The notes: a model not told the origin generated them from the letters alone. A stretch of 64,000 nt of DNA from Corynebacterium pseudopelargi (GCF_003814005.1 NZ_CP033898.1:744001-808000), one strand, 5' to 3'; numbered from the stretch's first letter, positions 34,993 through 45,436 are shown. Program-made: numbers and translations.

Positions 34993-35094
34993 AACACTGG
35001 CCCGGCTGGCTCGACTCATGCGGGTCTGGCCGGCGCTGCTGGACCCATGCTGCGGGCCCGGCTTGCTGGAGCTTCGCTCGGGCTAAAAACAACA

Positions 35095-35134
35095 AAACAC
35101 CCGCTGCCTTTTCAAGGGCAGCGGGTGTTTTTCT
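35095..35134. terminator. bidirectional terminator between erpA and ltsA
   Basis: AAACACCCGCTGCC pairs with GGCAGCGGGTGTTT (14 bp, 8-nt loop), flanked by A- and T-rich runs. Confidence 0.88.
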
Positions 35135-35172
35135 ATCCTTTATGCAGCAGGTTTGAGCCCCTGCATGGGTGT

Positions 35173-37095
35173 TTAGAGGTAGACGGGGTAGTCGCGGTCT
35201 TCGATACCCGGATCGATGCGGTGTTCCACAAAGATGCCGTGCCAGACCATAAAGGCCAGCACCGTCCAAAGGCGGCGCGAGTGATCGCTGTGGCCATCGC
35301 GGTGCTCATTGAGCATGGCCAGCACGGCTTGTTTATCAAAGATCTCTTCGGTTTGAGATGCATTGATCTGGTCTTGAGCCCAGCCGAATAGCTCATCGCC
35401 GGCAAGCCAGTTGCGCATCGGCACGGGGAAGCCCAGCTTCTTGCGGTGTAGGACATGCTCGGGCACGATCTGCTCCATGGCCTTACGCAGCGCGTACTTG
35501 GTGGTGCCGTGGGAGATCTTGAGGTCATAGGGGATGGTCTCGGCAACGCGGAAGACTTCCTTATCCAGGAAGGGAACGCGCAGCTCAAGCGAGTGAGCCA
35601 TATTGATCTTGTCGGCCTTGACCAAAATATCGCCACGCATCCAGGTAAACAGATCGAGGTGCTGCATACGGGCAACGGGATCCATGTGCCGTGATTCTGC
35701 GTAGATCGGCGCGGTTACTTCGCGGTGATCCCATTCGCGCTTCGCCCAGGGGATCACGCGTTGCATCTGCTCGAAGTTAAAGGAGCGCGCGTTACCGTAG
35801 TAACGCTCCTCCATCGTCATCGAGCCGCGGTCGAGCAGCGATTTGCCCTTCACACCTTCGGGAAGCATCTTGGAAAGCTTGCCAAGGTTGCGGCGCAGTG
35901 GGGCCGGGATCTTTTCAAATGGGGCAAGCGAGAGTGGCTCCTTATAAATGGTGTAGCCACCGAAAAGCTCATCGGCGCCCTCGCCGGAGAGCACCACTTT
36001 GACGTGCTTGCGTGCTTCTTGGGCAACGAAGTACAGGGGCACCAACGAAGGGTCGGCCACCGGATCGTCGAGGTACCACATGATCTTCGGAATAGCGTCG
36101 GCGTATTCCTCGGGGCTGACGATTTTCACGATGTGCTCTGCGCCGATCGCAGCAGCGGATTCCGCCGCAACATCAACCTCTGAATAGCCCTCGCGCTCAA
36201 AACCGGTGGTGAAGGTCAGCAGATTGGGGTTGTGGCGCTTAGCCAGCGTGGCAATGGCGGTGGAGTCAATGCCGCCGGAAAGGAAAGAGCCCACGGTCAC
36301 ATCGGCACGCATGTGCTTTTCGACGCTATCCTCTAACGCCTTGGCAATGCGGTCAAAGAGATCTTGCTCGGCCCCTTTAGGTACTGGCTGTGCCGGGAAC
36401 TGTGGCCGGAAGTATCGTTCCTGCTTTACTTCGCCACCGGGGGAGACGAAGGCGGTGCAGCCAGATTCAATGCGGCGGATTTCTTTGTGCAGGCTTTCTG
36501 GTTCTGGCACATATTGCAGATCCACGTAGTGCTCGATGGCACGGCGGTCAAGTTCCAGGCCGAGACCAATATCCTCCGCCATCTCCAAGATGCACTTCTT
36601 TTCCGAGGCGAAGACGGTGCCTTCTTCGGTGGTGGCGTAGTAGAGCGGCTTAATGCCGAACTGATCGCGTGCGAGGAAAAGCTTGCGCTCATAGGTGTCC
36701 CAGATGGCAATGCCGAACATGCCGCGCAGGTGGCGCACCACGTCTTTACCCCAGTGGTGGAATCCAACGATGATCGGTTCGCCATCGCCTTCCGTATAGA
36801 AGGAGTATCCGGCTTCCTGGAGCTGCTCGCGAAGCTCCAGGTAGTTGTAGATCTCGCCGTTAAAGGTCATGGCATAACGGTGCGGTTGCCCCTCTGGCCC
36901 CCAGCGCAGTGGCTGGTGAGAGTGCTCGAGATCGATAATCGAGAGGCGGTTAAAACCGAACACCGTGGTCTCGTCGTGCCAGGCGCCGGCCTCGTCGGGG
37001 CCGCGATGCCGCATACAGGGCAATGCCTTATTAATAGAGTCCACGAACGCTTCAGCGTTGTCGTGGCTAGTGACCATTCCTAGAAGCCCGCACAT
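35173..37095 (-). CDS. ltsA: asparagine synthetase-like amidotransferase LtsA (cell-wall amidation)
   Basis: 640 residues, the length of C. glutamicum LtsA. The class II glutamine amidotransferase domain begins with the nucleophile C2 (MCGLLGMV), with FNGEIYNYLELREQL and HRGPDEAG as conserved parts. The synthetase domain has the ATP pyrophosphatase loop SFLSGGIDSTAIATLA and later SGEGADELFGGY. In corynebacteria this protein amidates meso-diaminopimelate of peptidoglycan precursors, and mutants are lysozyme-sensitive; annotation as asnB is common. The neighbours ctaC (divergent) and erpA fit the corynebacterial order. GGAAGGGAG lies 13 nt before the ATG. Confidence 0.92.
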   Translation of the reverse strand: MCGLLGMVTSHDNAEAFVDSINKALPCMRHRGPDEAGAWHDETTVFGFNRLSIIDLEHSHQPLRWGPEGQPHRYAMTFNGEIYNYLELREQLQEAGYSFYTEGDGEPIIVGFHHWGKDVVRHLRGMFGIAIWDTYERKLFLARDQFGIKPLYYATTEEGTVFASEKKCILEMAEDIGLGLELDRRAIEHYVDLQYVPEPESLHKEIRRIESGCTAFVSPGGEVKQERYFRPQFPAQPVPKGAEQDLFDRIAKALEDSVEKHMRADVTVGSFLSGGIDSTAIATLAKRHNPNLLTFTTGFEREGYSEVDVAAESAAAIGAEHIVKIVSPEEYADAIPKIMWYLDDPVADPSLVPLYFVAQEARKHVKVVLSGEGADELFGGYTIYKEPLSLAPFEKIPAPLRRNLGKLSKMLPEGVKGKSLLDRGSMTMEERYYGNARSFNFEQMQRVIPWAKREWDHREVTAPIYAESRHMDPVARMQHLDLFTWMRGDILVKADKINMAHSLELRVPFLDKEVFRVAETIPYDLKISHGTTKYALRKAMEQIVPEHVLHRKKLGFPVPMRNWLAGDELFGWAQDQINASQTEEIFDKQAVLAMLNEHRDGHSDHSRRLWTVLAFMVWHGIFVEHRIDPGIEDRDYPVYL

Positions 37096-37642
37096 ACCGA
37101 GGCGAGTCTCCCTTCCTTATCGTTTGATTGCTTTGCTGCTTGAGCCCGCGATAACGGAATAAAGCTCGACATATCAGAAGCACCAATCTACTCTCTTGGC
37201 GCCAAAAACGCTGTATCGCAGCAAGGTTCGAGCTTTTCTTTGATCCGAAGATCCGGGGGCACAGGCAGTGCCAATTCATGGTGCGTTAGTCGGTAGGAAT
37301 AGTGGGGTATCCATAAGGTTGATATGGCGGTTCACGCTTGTGATATGGGCTACACGAGCGGGGCTGAGGTGATCGGCCAGCAAGCCCGTGAAATGCCATT
37401 CATGCCGTTTACGCTGCGTTGAGCCATGTTAAGCAAGCTGGCAAATGCCTGAAACCGCTGCAAGGTGGCTGTGAGTAGCGTTCAAAATCCGCCGGTAAAT
37501 GCGCTATCCTGCGTTAATAGACGTGAATGGAAAAGCCAGCGGCATGTCCTGAGCGGGTGAGCTGAGATACAAACTCAGTAAATTCCCAGGGTATCGGCCG
37601 GTTTTCATTCGAAGAACTAGTGCAATAGGAAGGCAGACGCGC
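37096..37642. other. intergenic region between divergent ltsA and ctaC
   Basis: 547 nt with no convincing gene. It must contain the promoters of ltsA and of ctaC. A possible ctaC -10 is TATCCT near 37503 with TTCAAA about 18 nt upstream, which would give a leader of over 120 nt. No clear operator recognised. Confidence 0.4.
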
Positions 37643-38746
37643 GTGAAACAACAGCAGCAGCGTGGCTTTGGCCGTAAGGCACTGCTAGCCGGTGTCCTTG
37701 GCATCGGTGGCTTCGCCCTTGCGGGATGCGACGTGGAGGCTCCGGGCGGCGTGCTCGGCAAGGCGCTCGCATTCGGCTGGCCGGAAGGTATTACGCCGGA
37801 AGCAACCGCAATGTATAACTTCTGGGTTTGGGTATGGGTTGCAGCCTGGACCATCGGCTTCATCATGTGGGGCCTGTTCATCTACGGCATGTTCGCTTGG
37901 AGCGCTAAGCGCGCCAAGAAGGCCGGCAAGGATGAATTCCCACGCCAGACTCAGTACAACATCCCGCTTGAGCTCGTGCTCACCATTGTCCCAATCGTCA
38001 TCGTGATGGTGCTGTTCTTCTTCACCGTCCAGACCCAGGACAAGGTCACCGCTTTGGATAAGGATCCAAAGGTGAAGGTGGACGTAACCGGCTACCAGTG
38101 GAACTGGAAGTTCGGCTACCGCGAAGTTGCCGGTGAACTCACTCAGGACGGCAACGACTACAACGGCGTCGACGAGGTTCGTCAGCAGCAGGCTGAAGAG
38201 ACCAAGTTCGACGATGAGGGCGCAGGCGTGAAGCACCCCAACCCGATCAATGGTCGTTCCATCGGCGATAAGTCCTACCTGAACTTTGACAAGATCGAAA
38301 CCATCGGTACCACCAACGTGGTTCCTGTGTTGGTTCTGCCTTCCGATACCGCCATCGAGTTCTCCTTGGCATCGGACGACGTTTCCCACGCATTCTGGGT
38401 ACCCGAGTTCCTGTTCAAGCGCGACGTGTACAACCACCCCGAGCAGAACAAGCAGGAACGTCGCTTCCAGATTGAAAAGATCGAAGAAGAAGGCGCCTTC
38501 GTTGGTCGCTGTGCTGAAATGTGCGGCACCTACCACGCCATGATGAACTTCGAGATCCGCGTTGTGTCCCCGGAGAAGTTCAAGCAGTACCTGCAGTACC
38601 GCATCGACAACCCCGAGGCTGAGAACTCCGATGCGTTGGCTTCCATTGGTGAGGCTCCTTACGCCACCAGCACCGCACCATTCAATCCGGATCGTGCCAC
38701 CGTTGATGGTGACAACGCCCAAGACCCCAACGCGGCGCCACGCTAG
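37643..38746 (+). CDS. ctaC: cytochrome c oxidase subunit II (aa3 type)
   Basis: 367 residues. A lipoprotein signal peptide ends LAGC with the modified cysteine at C29. Two membrane helices follow (FWVWVWVAAWTIGFIMWGLF and ELVLTIVPIVIVMVLFFFTV). The soluble domain holds the CuA site: RCAEMCGTYHAMM with C290, C294 and H298, plus the upstream His in DDVSHAFWVPEF. It accepts electrons from the cytochrome cc of QcrC rather than from soluble cytochrome c. The extra loop at about residues 165-205 (acidic, EVRQQQAEE) is typical of actinobacterial subunits. ctaF follows 17 nt later. Confidence 0.96.
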   Translation: MKQQQQRGFGRKALLAGVLGIGGFALAGCDVEAPGGVLGKALAFGWPEGITPEATAMYNFWVWVWVAAWTIGFIMWGLFIYGMFAWSAKRAKKAGKDEFPRQTQYNIPLELVLTIVPIVIVMVLFFFTVQTQDKVTALDKDPKVKVDVTGYQWNWKFGYREVAGELTQDGNDYNGVDEVRQQQAEETKFDDEGAGVKHPNPINGRSIGDKSYLNFDKIETIGTTNVVPVLVLPSDTAIEFSLASDDVSHAFWVPEFLFKRDVYNHPEQNKQERRFQIEKIEEEGAFVGRCAEMCGTYHAMMNFEIRVVSPEKFKQYLQYRIDNPEAENSDALASIGEAPYATSTAPFNPDRATVDGDNAQDPNAAPR

Positions 38747-38763
38747 AACGAGAGGACTGAACA

Positions 38764-39195
38764 ATGAAGGCTAGCTCCAAGATCATGTACGGGATCACCG
38801 TATTCATGTTCATCGTCTCTGTTATCTACGTGTTCGCAACCATCCACGTATCCGACTCCGGCAATATCAAGGGCTATGAGTGGGCAGGCGGCGTATCCCT
38901 GTTCCTGGCTTCCGCTCTTTCCCTGATGCTCGGCGGTTACCTCCACTTCACCGAAAAGCGCATCGACGTGCTCCCGGAAGACTGGGAAGAGGCTGAGGTC
39001 TCCGACGGCGCCGGCACCCTGGGCTTCTTCAGCCCCGGCTCCATCTGGCCTCTGGCTATGAGCGGTTCCATCGCACTGCTTGGCTTCGGCATCATCTACA
39101 TGCACTACTGGTTGATCGCATTGGGCGCTGTGTGCCTGATCTTCACCACCACCATGCTGAACCTTCAGTACGGCCTTCCGAAGGAAAAGCACTAG
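38764..39195 (+). CDS. ctaF: cytochrome c oxidase subunit IV (actinobacterial)
   Basis: 143 residues with four hydrophobic helices: [41 protein letters not shown], a third in [21 protein letters not shown] and a fourth in [16 protein letters not shown]. The loop [30 protein letters not shown] is the family signature ([15 protein letters not shown]). It stabilises the aa3 oxidase. Same operon as ctaC; a strong terminator follows. Confidence 0.94.
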   Translation: MKASSKIMYGITVFMFIVSVIYVFATIHVSDSGNIKGYEWAGGVSLFLASALSLMLGGYLHFTEKRIDVLPEDWEEAEVSDGAGTLGFFSPGSIWPLAMSGSIALLGFGIIYMHYWLIALGAVCLIFTTTMLNLQYGLPKEKH

Positions 39196-39213
39196 TTCCT
39201 TCTCGCGTCTGCA

Positions 39214-39272
39214 AACGCCCCGACACTCCTCGCCCCTAAAGGCGGGGGTAGTGTTCGGGGCGTTGGTGTTTT
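39214..39272 (+). terminator. terminator after ctaF
   Basis: AACGCCCCGACACT pairs with AGTGTTCGGGGCGTT (one bulge), with an inner CGCCCC/GGGGGT stem, and is followed by GGTGTTTTTG. Confidence 0.88.
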
Positions 39273-39683
39273 TGCAGGAAGCCTAAAATAAAACGCACGT
39301 AATAAGGGGTATGTGGGCGTTAAAATCTTGCAGCGCGCAGCGGTGGGGGAGGGGCATACAAAAGTTGGTGGTGCCGGTATCTTCGGCCTCCACGATTGTG
39401 AATTAACTCTCACGCTAAAAGGGCTTGTATCAAAAGAAACTGTGATCCCTGAGATGCGACTGAGAGCAGTCTTTTGGGAAGCTGGATTTCGCTTTTCAAA
39501 GAAGCGTTAAATGACCTGCGAAAACTGTGCGTCGTTTAGCTAGGGCAAAAAGTTCCACGGCTTCGAAAAATTTTTTTCCGCCGCAACAAGGGGTGTGGGG
39601 GTGTTAAATACAGTGCCCGAAAAGCGAAAACGGGCGGGGGCAAAAACGTGACTCACCCGGCGGAAACCGCCATACTAGAACAC
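39273..39683. other. intergenic region and leaderless promoter of ctaE
   Basis: 411 nt. CATACT at 39671-39676 is followed by exactly 7 nt and the GTG at 39684, which I take as the ctaE start. An upstream hairpin GCCCG-N11-CGGGC lies at 39615-39635. The A/T-rich run near 39568 (AAAAATTTTTTT) is unlike the flanking DNA. An open frame of 65 codons at 39313 lacks family likeness. Confidence 0.45.
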
Positions 39684-40301
39684 GTGACGAGCGCAATTGG
39701 AAACAAAGGTATGGCAGCACCACAACGTGTTGCGGCACTGAACCGACCCAACATGGTCAGTGTCGGCACGATTGTGTTCCTGTCTCAGGAATTGATGTTC
39801 TTCGCCGGCCTGTTCGCGATGTACTTCACCTCGCGCGCAAACGGCATCGGCAATGGATCTTGGAAGGAGGGAGCGGAACACCTCAACGTCCCCTACGCAC
39901 TGGCAATCACCATCGTGCTGATTTCTTCGTCCTTCACGGCGCAGTTCGGCGTGTTTGCTGCTGAGCGTGGCGACGTCTTCGGTCTTCGCAAGTGGTTTGC
40001 GATCACCATCCTGCTGGGCTCGATCTTCCTGGTTGGCCAGGCATACGAGTACTACCACTTGGTAGAGCACGGCATGACCATCCCCAGCAGCGTCTACGGC
40101 TCTACGTTCTTCATCACCACCGGCTTCCACGCGGCTCACGTGCTCGCGGGTGTGCTGGCTTTCGTCGTGGTGATGCTGCGTATCAGCAAGGCAAAGTTCA
40201 CCCCGGCTCAGGCAACCGCCGCCATGGTGACTTCGTACTACTGGCACTTCGTGGACGTTGTCTGGATCGGCCTGTTCATCACGATCTACTTCATCCAGTA
40301 G
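39684..40301 (+). CDS. ctaE: cytochrome c oxidase subunit III
   Basis: 205 residues from the GTG at 39684 ([20 protein letters not shown]), matching the known corynebacterial N-terminus; the frame extends 12 codons further to a GTG at 39648. Five helices of the short actinobacterial form. Motifs: [36 protein letters not shown] and [22 protein letters not shown], all conserved in heme-copper oxidase subunit III. First gene of ctaE-qcrC-qcrA-qcrB, which together with ctaC and ctaF encode the bc1-aa3 supercomplex (subunit I, ctaD, is elsewhere). Confidence 0.95.
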   Translation: MTSAIGNKGMAAPQRVAALNRPNMVSVGTIVFLSQELMFFAGLFAMYFTSRANGIGNGSWKEGAEHLNVPYALAITIVLISSSFTAQFGVFAAERGDVFGLRKWFAITILLGSIFLVGQAYEYYHLVEHGMTIPSSVYGSTFFITTGFHAAHVLAGVLAFVVVMLRISKAKFTPAQATAAMVTSYYWHFVDVVWIGLFITIYFIQ

Positions 40302-40374
40302 GAAGCGGTTTGTTTTCAGCGTTTCGACGCTAACCGCCCCCTCACTTTCCGTATTCGAGACACAAAGGGAAATG

Positions 40375-41268
40375 ATGGATACCAATCCCACCAATCACGA
40401 GGCAGTCGAGCAGACTGTCTCGGCAACGAAGGCAAAGAAGGTGAAGACGCGCCGCAAGCTTCGCCGTACGCTTGCCGGAGCATTCGCACTTTCGGTTGGC
40501 CTTACCGGTGCCGGACTGCTGGTGAACGCCGCAACCCCGGACGCCCAAGTTGCTACGGCCCAAAAAGATGAGCAAGCGCTCATCGAAGAGGGCAAGACCA
40601 TTTACGACACCGCCTGCATCACCTGTCACGGTGCCAACCTGCAGGGTGTGAAAGACCGCGGTCCTTCACTCATCGGCACCGGCGCCGGCGCAGTGTACTT
40701 CCAGGTTCACTCCGGCCGTATGCCGATGACCCGCAACGAGGCACAGGTGCCCCGTAAACCCGCGCGCTACACCGAAGCCCAGATTCTTGCTCTGGCTGCA
40801 TACGTAGACGCTAACGGTGGCGGCCCAGGCATCGTCTACAACCAGGATGGTTCCATTGCTATGGAATCGCTCCGCGGTAAGAACTACGACGGCAAGATCG
40901 ATCCGGCCGATGTCGCTCGCGGCTCCGATCTGTTCCGCCTCAACTGCGCTTCCTGCCACAACTTCACCGGTCGTGGTGGCGCGCTGTCCTCCGGTAAGTA
41001 CGCTCCTGTGCTGGACCCTGCGAATGAGCAGGAGATCTACCAGGCAATGCTCACCGGCCCTGAAAACATGCCGAAGTTCTCCGACCGCCAGCTCACTGCT
41101 GACGAGAAGAAGGACATCATCGCCTTTATTAAGTCCTCCAAGGAAACCCCCAGCCCCGGTGGTTGGAGCCTCGGTGGTCTTGGTCCTGTGACTGAGGGCA
41201 TGATGATGTGGCTCGTCGGAATCGTGGTCCTCGTGGCCGCCGCATTGTGGATTGGATCGCGCTCATGA
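40375..41268 (+). CDS. qcrC: diheme cytochrome c1 subunit of the bc1 complex
   Basis: 297 residues from the ATG at 40375 (AGGG 6 nt upstream; an ATG one codon earlier is also possible). A basic N-terminus and one helix ([20 protein letters not shown]) precede two cytochrome c domains with heme motifs CITCH near residue 82 and CASCH near residue 192. The C-terminal helix [19 protein letters not shown] anchors it. The second heme replaces a separate cytochrome c and passes electrons to CtaC. Its stop overlaps the qcrA start (ATGA). Confidence 0.95.
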   Translation: MDTNPTNHEAVEQTVSATKAKKVKTRRKLRRTLAGAFALSVGLTGAGLLVNAATPDAQVATAQKDEQALIEEGKTIYDTACITCHGANLQGVKDRGPSLIGTGAGAVYFQVHSGRMPMTRNEAQVPRKPARYTEAQILALAAYVDANGGGPGIVYNQDGSIAMESLRGKNYDGKIDPADVARGSDLFRLNCASCHNFTGRGGALSSGKYAPVLDPANEQEIYQAMLTGPENMPKFSDRQLTADEKKDIIAFIKSSKETPSPGGWSLGGLGPVTEGMMMWLVGIVVLVAAALWIGSRS

Positions 41269-42482
41269 GCAATAACGAGAAGAACTACACCGAAAAAGAA
41301 CTCAACGGTATGAGCAACGATGAGCTCGCTCGTCTGGGCACTGAGCTTGACGGCGTGACCGTTGCGTACCGCAAAGAGCGCTTCCCGATCGACAACGATC
41401 CGGCTGATAAGCGCGCCTCTCGCACCGTAGGCATCTGGCTTGGCATCGGCATCGTCGCCGCCATCGCCTTCCTGGGTGTGTACCTGTTCTGGCCTTGGGA
41501 GTACAAGGCTCTGGGCGAAGAAGGCCTGTGGCTTTACACCTTCTACACCCCGCTGCTTGGCATTACCGCCGGTCTGGCCATCCTCGGCCTGGGCATCGGC
41601 GCCACCCTGTACGTCAAGAAGATCATCCCCGAGGAGATCGCCGTACAGCGTCGTCACGACGGTCCTTCCGATGAAGTTGACCGCCGTACCATCGTTGCCC
41701 TGCTGAACGATTCCTGGCAGACCTCCACCCTTGGTCGCCGCAAGGTAATCAAGTCCATGCTTGGCGTGGGCGGCCTGCTCGCCGGCCTCGTGGTGATTGC
41801 ACCGCTCGGTGGCATGGTGAAGAACCCTTGGAAGAAAGGCCCGCTGGGCATCCAAGGCGACGGCACCCTCTGGACCTCCGGTTGGACCCTTCACAATGAA
41901 GGCGTGAAGCTTTACCTGGGTCGCGACACCGGTGTTGTTGCCGAGAAGCACGAAAGCTCCATCGGCGATCACTACACCACTCAGGGTGTTACCCGCCTGG
42001 TTCGTATCCGCCCCGAAGACCTCGCTGCTGGCGCAATGGAGACTGTGTACCCCTTGCCTGCAGACCTGGTTAACGATGGCGACCAGTACGACGCCAAGGC
42101 CAATGTCTTCGAAGAGCAGATGCACTCCATCCACGGTCCTCGTAACCCTGTGATGCTGATTCGCCTGCGCTCCGAAGATGCGCTGAAGGTTGTTGAGCGC
42201 CAGAACCAAGAAGACTTCCACTACGGCGATTACTACGCCTACTCGAAGATCTGCACGCACATCGGTTGCCCCACCTCTTTGTATGAGGCGCAAACCAACC
42301 GCATCCTGTGTCCGTGCCACCAGTCGCAGTTCGACGCTTTGCACTACGGTAAGCCGGTCTTCGGCCCCGCTGCCCGTGCTCTGCCTCAGCTACCGATCAC
42401 CGTTGACGAAGAGGGTTACCTCGTCGCCGCAGGCAACTTCATTGAGCCTGTTGGCCCGGCATTCTGGGAGCGTCAGTCATGA
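41265..42482 (+). CDS. qcrA: Rieske iron-sulfur subunit of the bc1 complex
   Basis: 405 residues from the ATG at 41265, overlapping the qcrC stop by 4 nt. Three N-terminal helices (the actinobacterial form) precede the Rieske domain. The 2Fe-2S ligands are in [10 protein letters not shown] near residue 330 and CPCHQSQFD near residue 349. It takes one electron from menaquinol and delivers it to the cytochrome cc. Its stop overlaps the qcrB start by 4 nt. Confidence 0.96.
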   Translation: MSNNEKNYTEKELNGMSNDELARLGTELDGVTVAYRKERFPIDNDPADKRASRTVGIWLGIGIVAAIAFLGVYLFWPWEYKALGEEGLWLYTFYTPLLGITAGLAILGLGIGATLYVKKIIPEEIAVQRRHDGPSDEVDRRTIVALLNDSWQTSTLGRRKVIKSMLGVGGLLAGLVVIAPLGGMVKNPWKKGPLGIQGDGTLWTSGWTLHNEGVKLYLGRDTGVVAEKHESSIGDHYTTQGVTRLVRIRPEDLAAGAMETVYPLPADLVNDGDQYDAKANVFEEQMHSIHGPRNPVMLIRLRSEDALKVVERQNQEDFHYGDYYAYSKICTHIGCPTSLYEAQTNRILCPCHQSQFDALHYGKPVFGPAARALPQLPITVDEEGYLVAAGNFIEPVGPAFWERQS

Positions 42483-44101
42483 GCAACAAACTAGCCGAAA
42501 TCGGCAACAACATTGACTCGCGATACACGGCTTCCGCCGGTATCCGCCGTCAAATCAACAAAGTATTCCCGACCCACTGGTCGTTCATGCTGGGTGAGAT
42601 CGCGCTGTACAGCTTCATCATCCTGCTGCTCACCGGTGTGTACCTGACCCTGTTCTTCGATCCTTCGATTACCAAGGTCATCTACGACGGCGATTACCTC
42701 CCGCTCAACGGCGTGGAGATGTCCCGTGCATACGAAACCGCACTGAATATCTCCTTCGAGGTTCGTGGCGGTCTGTTCATTCGCCAGATGCACCACTGGG
42801 CAGCCCTGATGTTCATGGTCGCAATGACCGTGCACATGTTGCGCATCTTCTTCACCGGCGCATTCCGTCGCCCGCGTGAAGCAAACTGGATCATCGGCGT
42901 TGTCCTGCTGCTGCTGGGCATGGTTGAAGGCTTCATGGGTTACTCCCTGCCTGATGACCTGCTCTCCGGTGTTGGTCTGCGCATTATGTCCGCCATCATC
43001 GTTGGTATGCCGATCATCGGCACCTGGCTGCACTGGCTGATCTTCGGTGGCGATTTCCCCTCTGACTTGATGCTGGACCGCTTCTACATCGCCCACGTGC
43101 TGTTGATCCCAGGCATCATCCTTGGCCTGATCGCAGCTCACCTGGCACTGGTTTGGTACCAGAAGCACACCCAGTTCCCGGGCGCTGGCCGCACCGAGAA
43201 CAACGTTGTTGGCGTGCGCATCCTGCCGCTGTTCGGCCTGAAGGCTGCTGCCTTCGGTCTGCTCACCGCAGGTGTCCTGGCACTGATGGCTGGCCTTACC
43301 TCCATCAACGCCATCTGGAACCTCGGCCCCTACAACCCCTCGCAGGTATCTGCAGGCTCGCAGCCCGACATCTACATGCTGTGGACTGACGGTGCAGCCC
43401 GTGTCATGCCCGCTTGGGAGCTCTACATCGGCCGTTACACCATCCCTGGTGCCTTCTGGGTAGCCATGCTGTGTCTCGTGCTCGTCATCCTGCTGGTGAC
43501 CTACCCCTTCATCGAGAAGAAGATCACCGGCGACGATGCACACCACAACTTGCTGCAGCGTCCTCGCGACGTTCCGGTTCGTACCTCCCTGGGTGTTATG
43601 GGCATCGTGTTCTACTTCCTGCTCACCCTCTCCGGTGGTAACGACCTCTTCGCCTACCACTTCGACATCTCGCTCAACGCCATGACCTGGGTTGGCCGCA
43701 TCGGCTTGATCATCCTGCCGCCGCTGGCTTACTTCATCACCTACCGCATCTGCATTGGTCTGCAGCGTTCCGACCGCGAGGTGCTCGAGCACGGCATCGA
43801 GACCGGCACCATCAAGATGATGCCGAATGGCGCCTTCATCGAGGTGCACCAGCCGCTTGGCCAGGTCGACGAACACGGCCACGCCATCCCGCTGGAGTAC
43901 CAAGGTGCAGCCGTTCCGAAGCAGATGAACCAGCTCGGCTTCGCAGGCCACCCCGGTCGCGGCAGCTTCTTCTCCCCGGATCCTGCAGATATCCGCGAGA
44001 AGGCAGCCCGCATCGAGGAAGCCAACCACCACGAAGAGGTGGAGATGTACGAGAACCTCCAGCGCGCCAACCGTGCTCGCGATGAGGAACAAGAGCGCTA
44101 G
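42479..44101 (+). CDS. qcrB: cytochrome b subunit of the bc1 complex
   Basis: 540 residues. The N-terminal domain has the four-helix heme bundle with [20 protein letters not shown] and a second His pair in [10 protein letters not shown] and [28 protein letters not shown] is the Qo-site helix and the PEWY-like loop is seen as [11 protein letters not shown]. The C-terminal hydrophilic tail of about 110 residues ([19 protein letters not shown] onward) is specific to actinobacteria. Last gene of the operon, followed by a strong terminator. Confidence 0.95.
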   Translation: MSNKLAEIGNNIDSRYTASAGIRRQINKVFPTHWSFMLGEIALYSFIILLLTGVYLTLFFDPSITKVIYDGDYLPLNGVEMSRAYETALNISFEVRGGLFIRQMHHWAALMFMVAMTVHMLRIFFTGAFRRPREANWIIGVVLLLLGMVEGFMGYSLPDDLLSGVGLRIMSAIIVGMPIIGTWLHWLIFGGDFPSDLMLDRFYIAHVLLIPGIILGLIAAHLALVWYQKHTQFPGAGRTENNVVGVRILPLFGLKAAAFGLLTAGVLALMAGLTSINAIWNLGPYNPSQVSAGSQPDIYMLWTDGAARVMPAWELYIGRYTIPGAFWVAMLCLVLVILLVTYPFIEKKITGDDAHHNLLQRPRDVPVRTSLGVMGIVFYFLLTLSGGNDLFAYHFDISLNAMTWVGRIGLIILPPLAYFITYRICIGLQRSDREVLEHGIETGTIKMMPNGAFIEVHQPLGQVDEHGHAIPLEYQGAAVPKQMNQLGFAGHPGRGSFFSPDPADIREKAARIEEANHHEEVEMYENLQRANRARDEEQER

Positions 44102-44136
44102 TCACCGCTGAATCGAATACGGAAAGTCTCTTCCTT

Positions 44137-44169
44137 AAAAAGAGGCCGGCAATAGCCGGCCTCTTTTTT
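44137..44169 (+). terminator. terminator of the ctaE-qcrCAB operon
   Basis: AAAAGAGGCCGGC and GCCGGCCTCTTTT form a 13-bp stem with a 4-nt loop and TTTTTT. Confidence 0.92.
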
Positions 44170-44171
44170 GT

Positions 44172-44187
44172 TCCTTATATATAAGGA
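44172..44187. promoter_or_regulatory. perfect 16-bp palindrome TCCTTATATATAAGGA
   Basis: A fully symmetric A/T-centred sequence two bases after the qcrB terminator. It may bind a dimeric regulator, but which is unknown. Confidence 0.4.
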
Positions 44188-44776
44188 GTAGATCCCAAAC
44201 ATGACGGTACAGCGCTGCTGTGGGCTGTTGAAGAGCCCCCAGCAAGGCTTAATAGGCTCAAATAGGCCTTAAAAGGGTAGGGAAGTGGCAGCAGTGCGCT
44301 CTGTATTCCGGGCACTTTGTGGCTGCCGAATCCCTTCAAATTCCTCCCATATTGCCCTATATCAAACCAATGTGAGGAACCACACATTTATCAATTAGAC
44401 GGCGTTATTGAAACTCTTCCTAAAGGTGAAGAATGCTTAAAGTAGCACTTTAGCGTTCGAATAAAAGGCCAGTTCAGAGGTGTGAAAACTTTGCATTATT
44501 GTGCTGCTAAAATCGCCGATACGTACATCGGGTGGGGTGCTATCGAGGCGATCCTGAAAAGGTCACGGGTTGATAACAAAACGATTACGGCGTTTCGAGT
44601 AGACAATGTTTGTTGCAATTTCGTAACCTAATCGAGACATTTCGTGAAGGGCTTCAATTGAAGCGTGGAACGGACAACGAAGAACTAGAACGTCTTCGAA
44701 GTCTCAGATGAGTTAAAGAGAAATTGAAGCCGTAACGGGTTTCCCGTTGGACAAGAAATGATTTGGAGAATCAATC
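44188..44776. promoter_or_regulatory. long structured upstream region of the first NlpC/P60 gene
   Basis: About 590 nt without a gene. Visible elements: direct repeats with an 11-bp period, GATAAC/GATTAC at 44572/44583 and GTTGCA/GTAACC at 44612/44623; a 14-bp perfect palindrome GCTTCAATTGAAGC at 44651-44664; and a hairpin AACGGG-TTT-CCCGTT at 44734-44748 just before the ribosome site. The 11-bp spaced repeats are the kind bound by OmpR-type regulators; MtrA, which controls nlpC genes in C. glutamicum, is a reasonable candidate. Confidence 0.4.
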
Positions 44777-45388
44777 GTGGCTAAGCACCGTCGCAACAAG
44801 CAGAACGCCCGCAACGCAGCCGTAGCATCGGCAGCAGTGGTGGGTGCTGCAGCAGCCCTGGCCCCCGCCGCGCAGGCATTCGAAATCACCGAGCCCTTCA
44901 CCGGCCAGTCGGTTCAGGTTCCTGGCGTTGACGCACTCAATGCCAACACCATCACCGGCCTCGTAGAGGCTCCCTTCGCTCAGCAGGGCGTAGACCTCGG
45001 CCTGGGTTCCCTGGCCGCCGCACCGGTTTCCGCTCCCTTGTCCTCCGAGGGTCAGAAGATCGTGGACGCCGCTCGCACCAAGATCGGTTCCCCTTACGTG
45101 TGGGGCGCTGCAGGCCCGAACGCCTTCGACTGCTCCGGCCTGACCTCCTGGGCTTATAGCCAGGTTGGTAAGTCCATCCCTCGCACCTCCTACGACCAGG
45201 CCGCTGCCGGCCGTAAGGTTTCCCGCGATCAGCTTCAGCCCGGCGACATCATCGCCTTCTACTCCGGTGCATCCCACGTGGGCATCTACACCGGCAACGG
45301 CACCGTGATCCACGCCCTGAACGAAGGCACCCCGCTTTCCGAGTCTCCGCTGGACTCCATGCCGTACCACAGCGCTGTTCGCTTCTAA
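44777..45388 (+). CDS. secreted NlpC/P60 family peptidoglycan hydrolase
   Basis: 203 residues from the GTG with GGAGA 7 nt upstream. A signal peptide with a basic start (AKHRRNKQNARN) and an Ala-rich core ends near AAQA (residue 34). A linker of about 55 residues leads to the NlpC/P60 domain (about 92-203). The catalytic triad is C119 (FDCSGLTSWAYS), H167 (ASHVGIYTG) and H179. The family cuts D-gamma-glutamyl-mDAP or related bonds in peptidoglycan stem peptides. The catalytic domain is closely similar to that of the next gene. Likely role: cell separation or wall turnover. Confidence 0.94.
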   Translation: MAKHRRNKQNARNAAVASAAVVGAAAALAPAAQAFEITEPFTGQSVQVPGVDALNANTITGLVEAPFAQQGVDLGLGSLAAAPVSAPLSSEGQKIVDAARTKIGSPYVWGAAGPNAFDCSGLTSWAYSQVGKSIPRTSYDQAAAGRKVSRDQLQPGDIIAFYSGASHVGIYTGNGTVIHALNEGTPLSESPLDSMPYHSAVRF

Positions 45389-45406
45389 GCGCAACGCCTA
45401 AGCTTG

Positions 45407-45436
45407 GCCGTCACCTGAATTGAGGTGGCGGCTTTT
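45407..45436 (+). terminator. terminator after the first NlpC/P60 gene
   Basis: GCCGTCACCT and AGGTGGCGGC (one G-T pair) with a 10-nt loop region, followed by TTTTGC. Confidence 0.65.

Noticed and set aside
37504..38764. Open frames opposite ctaC
   Set aside because: Antisense shadows; ctaC itself has a lipobox and CuA site.
39313..39510. Small gene upstream of ctaE
   Set aside because: 65 codons, no ribosome site, no family likeness, and composition like intergenic DNA.
42491..44092. 533-codon open frame opposite qcrB
   Set aside because: Antisense shadow of a well-supported gene.
44480..44776. c-di-AMP (ydaO-type) riboswitch before the NlpC gene
   Set aside because: These riboswitches are common before actinobacterial wall hydrolase genes, but the conserved G-rich and AACC-type core segments are not visible here.
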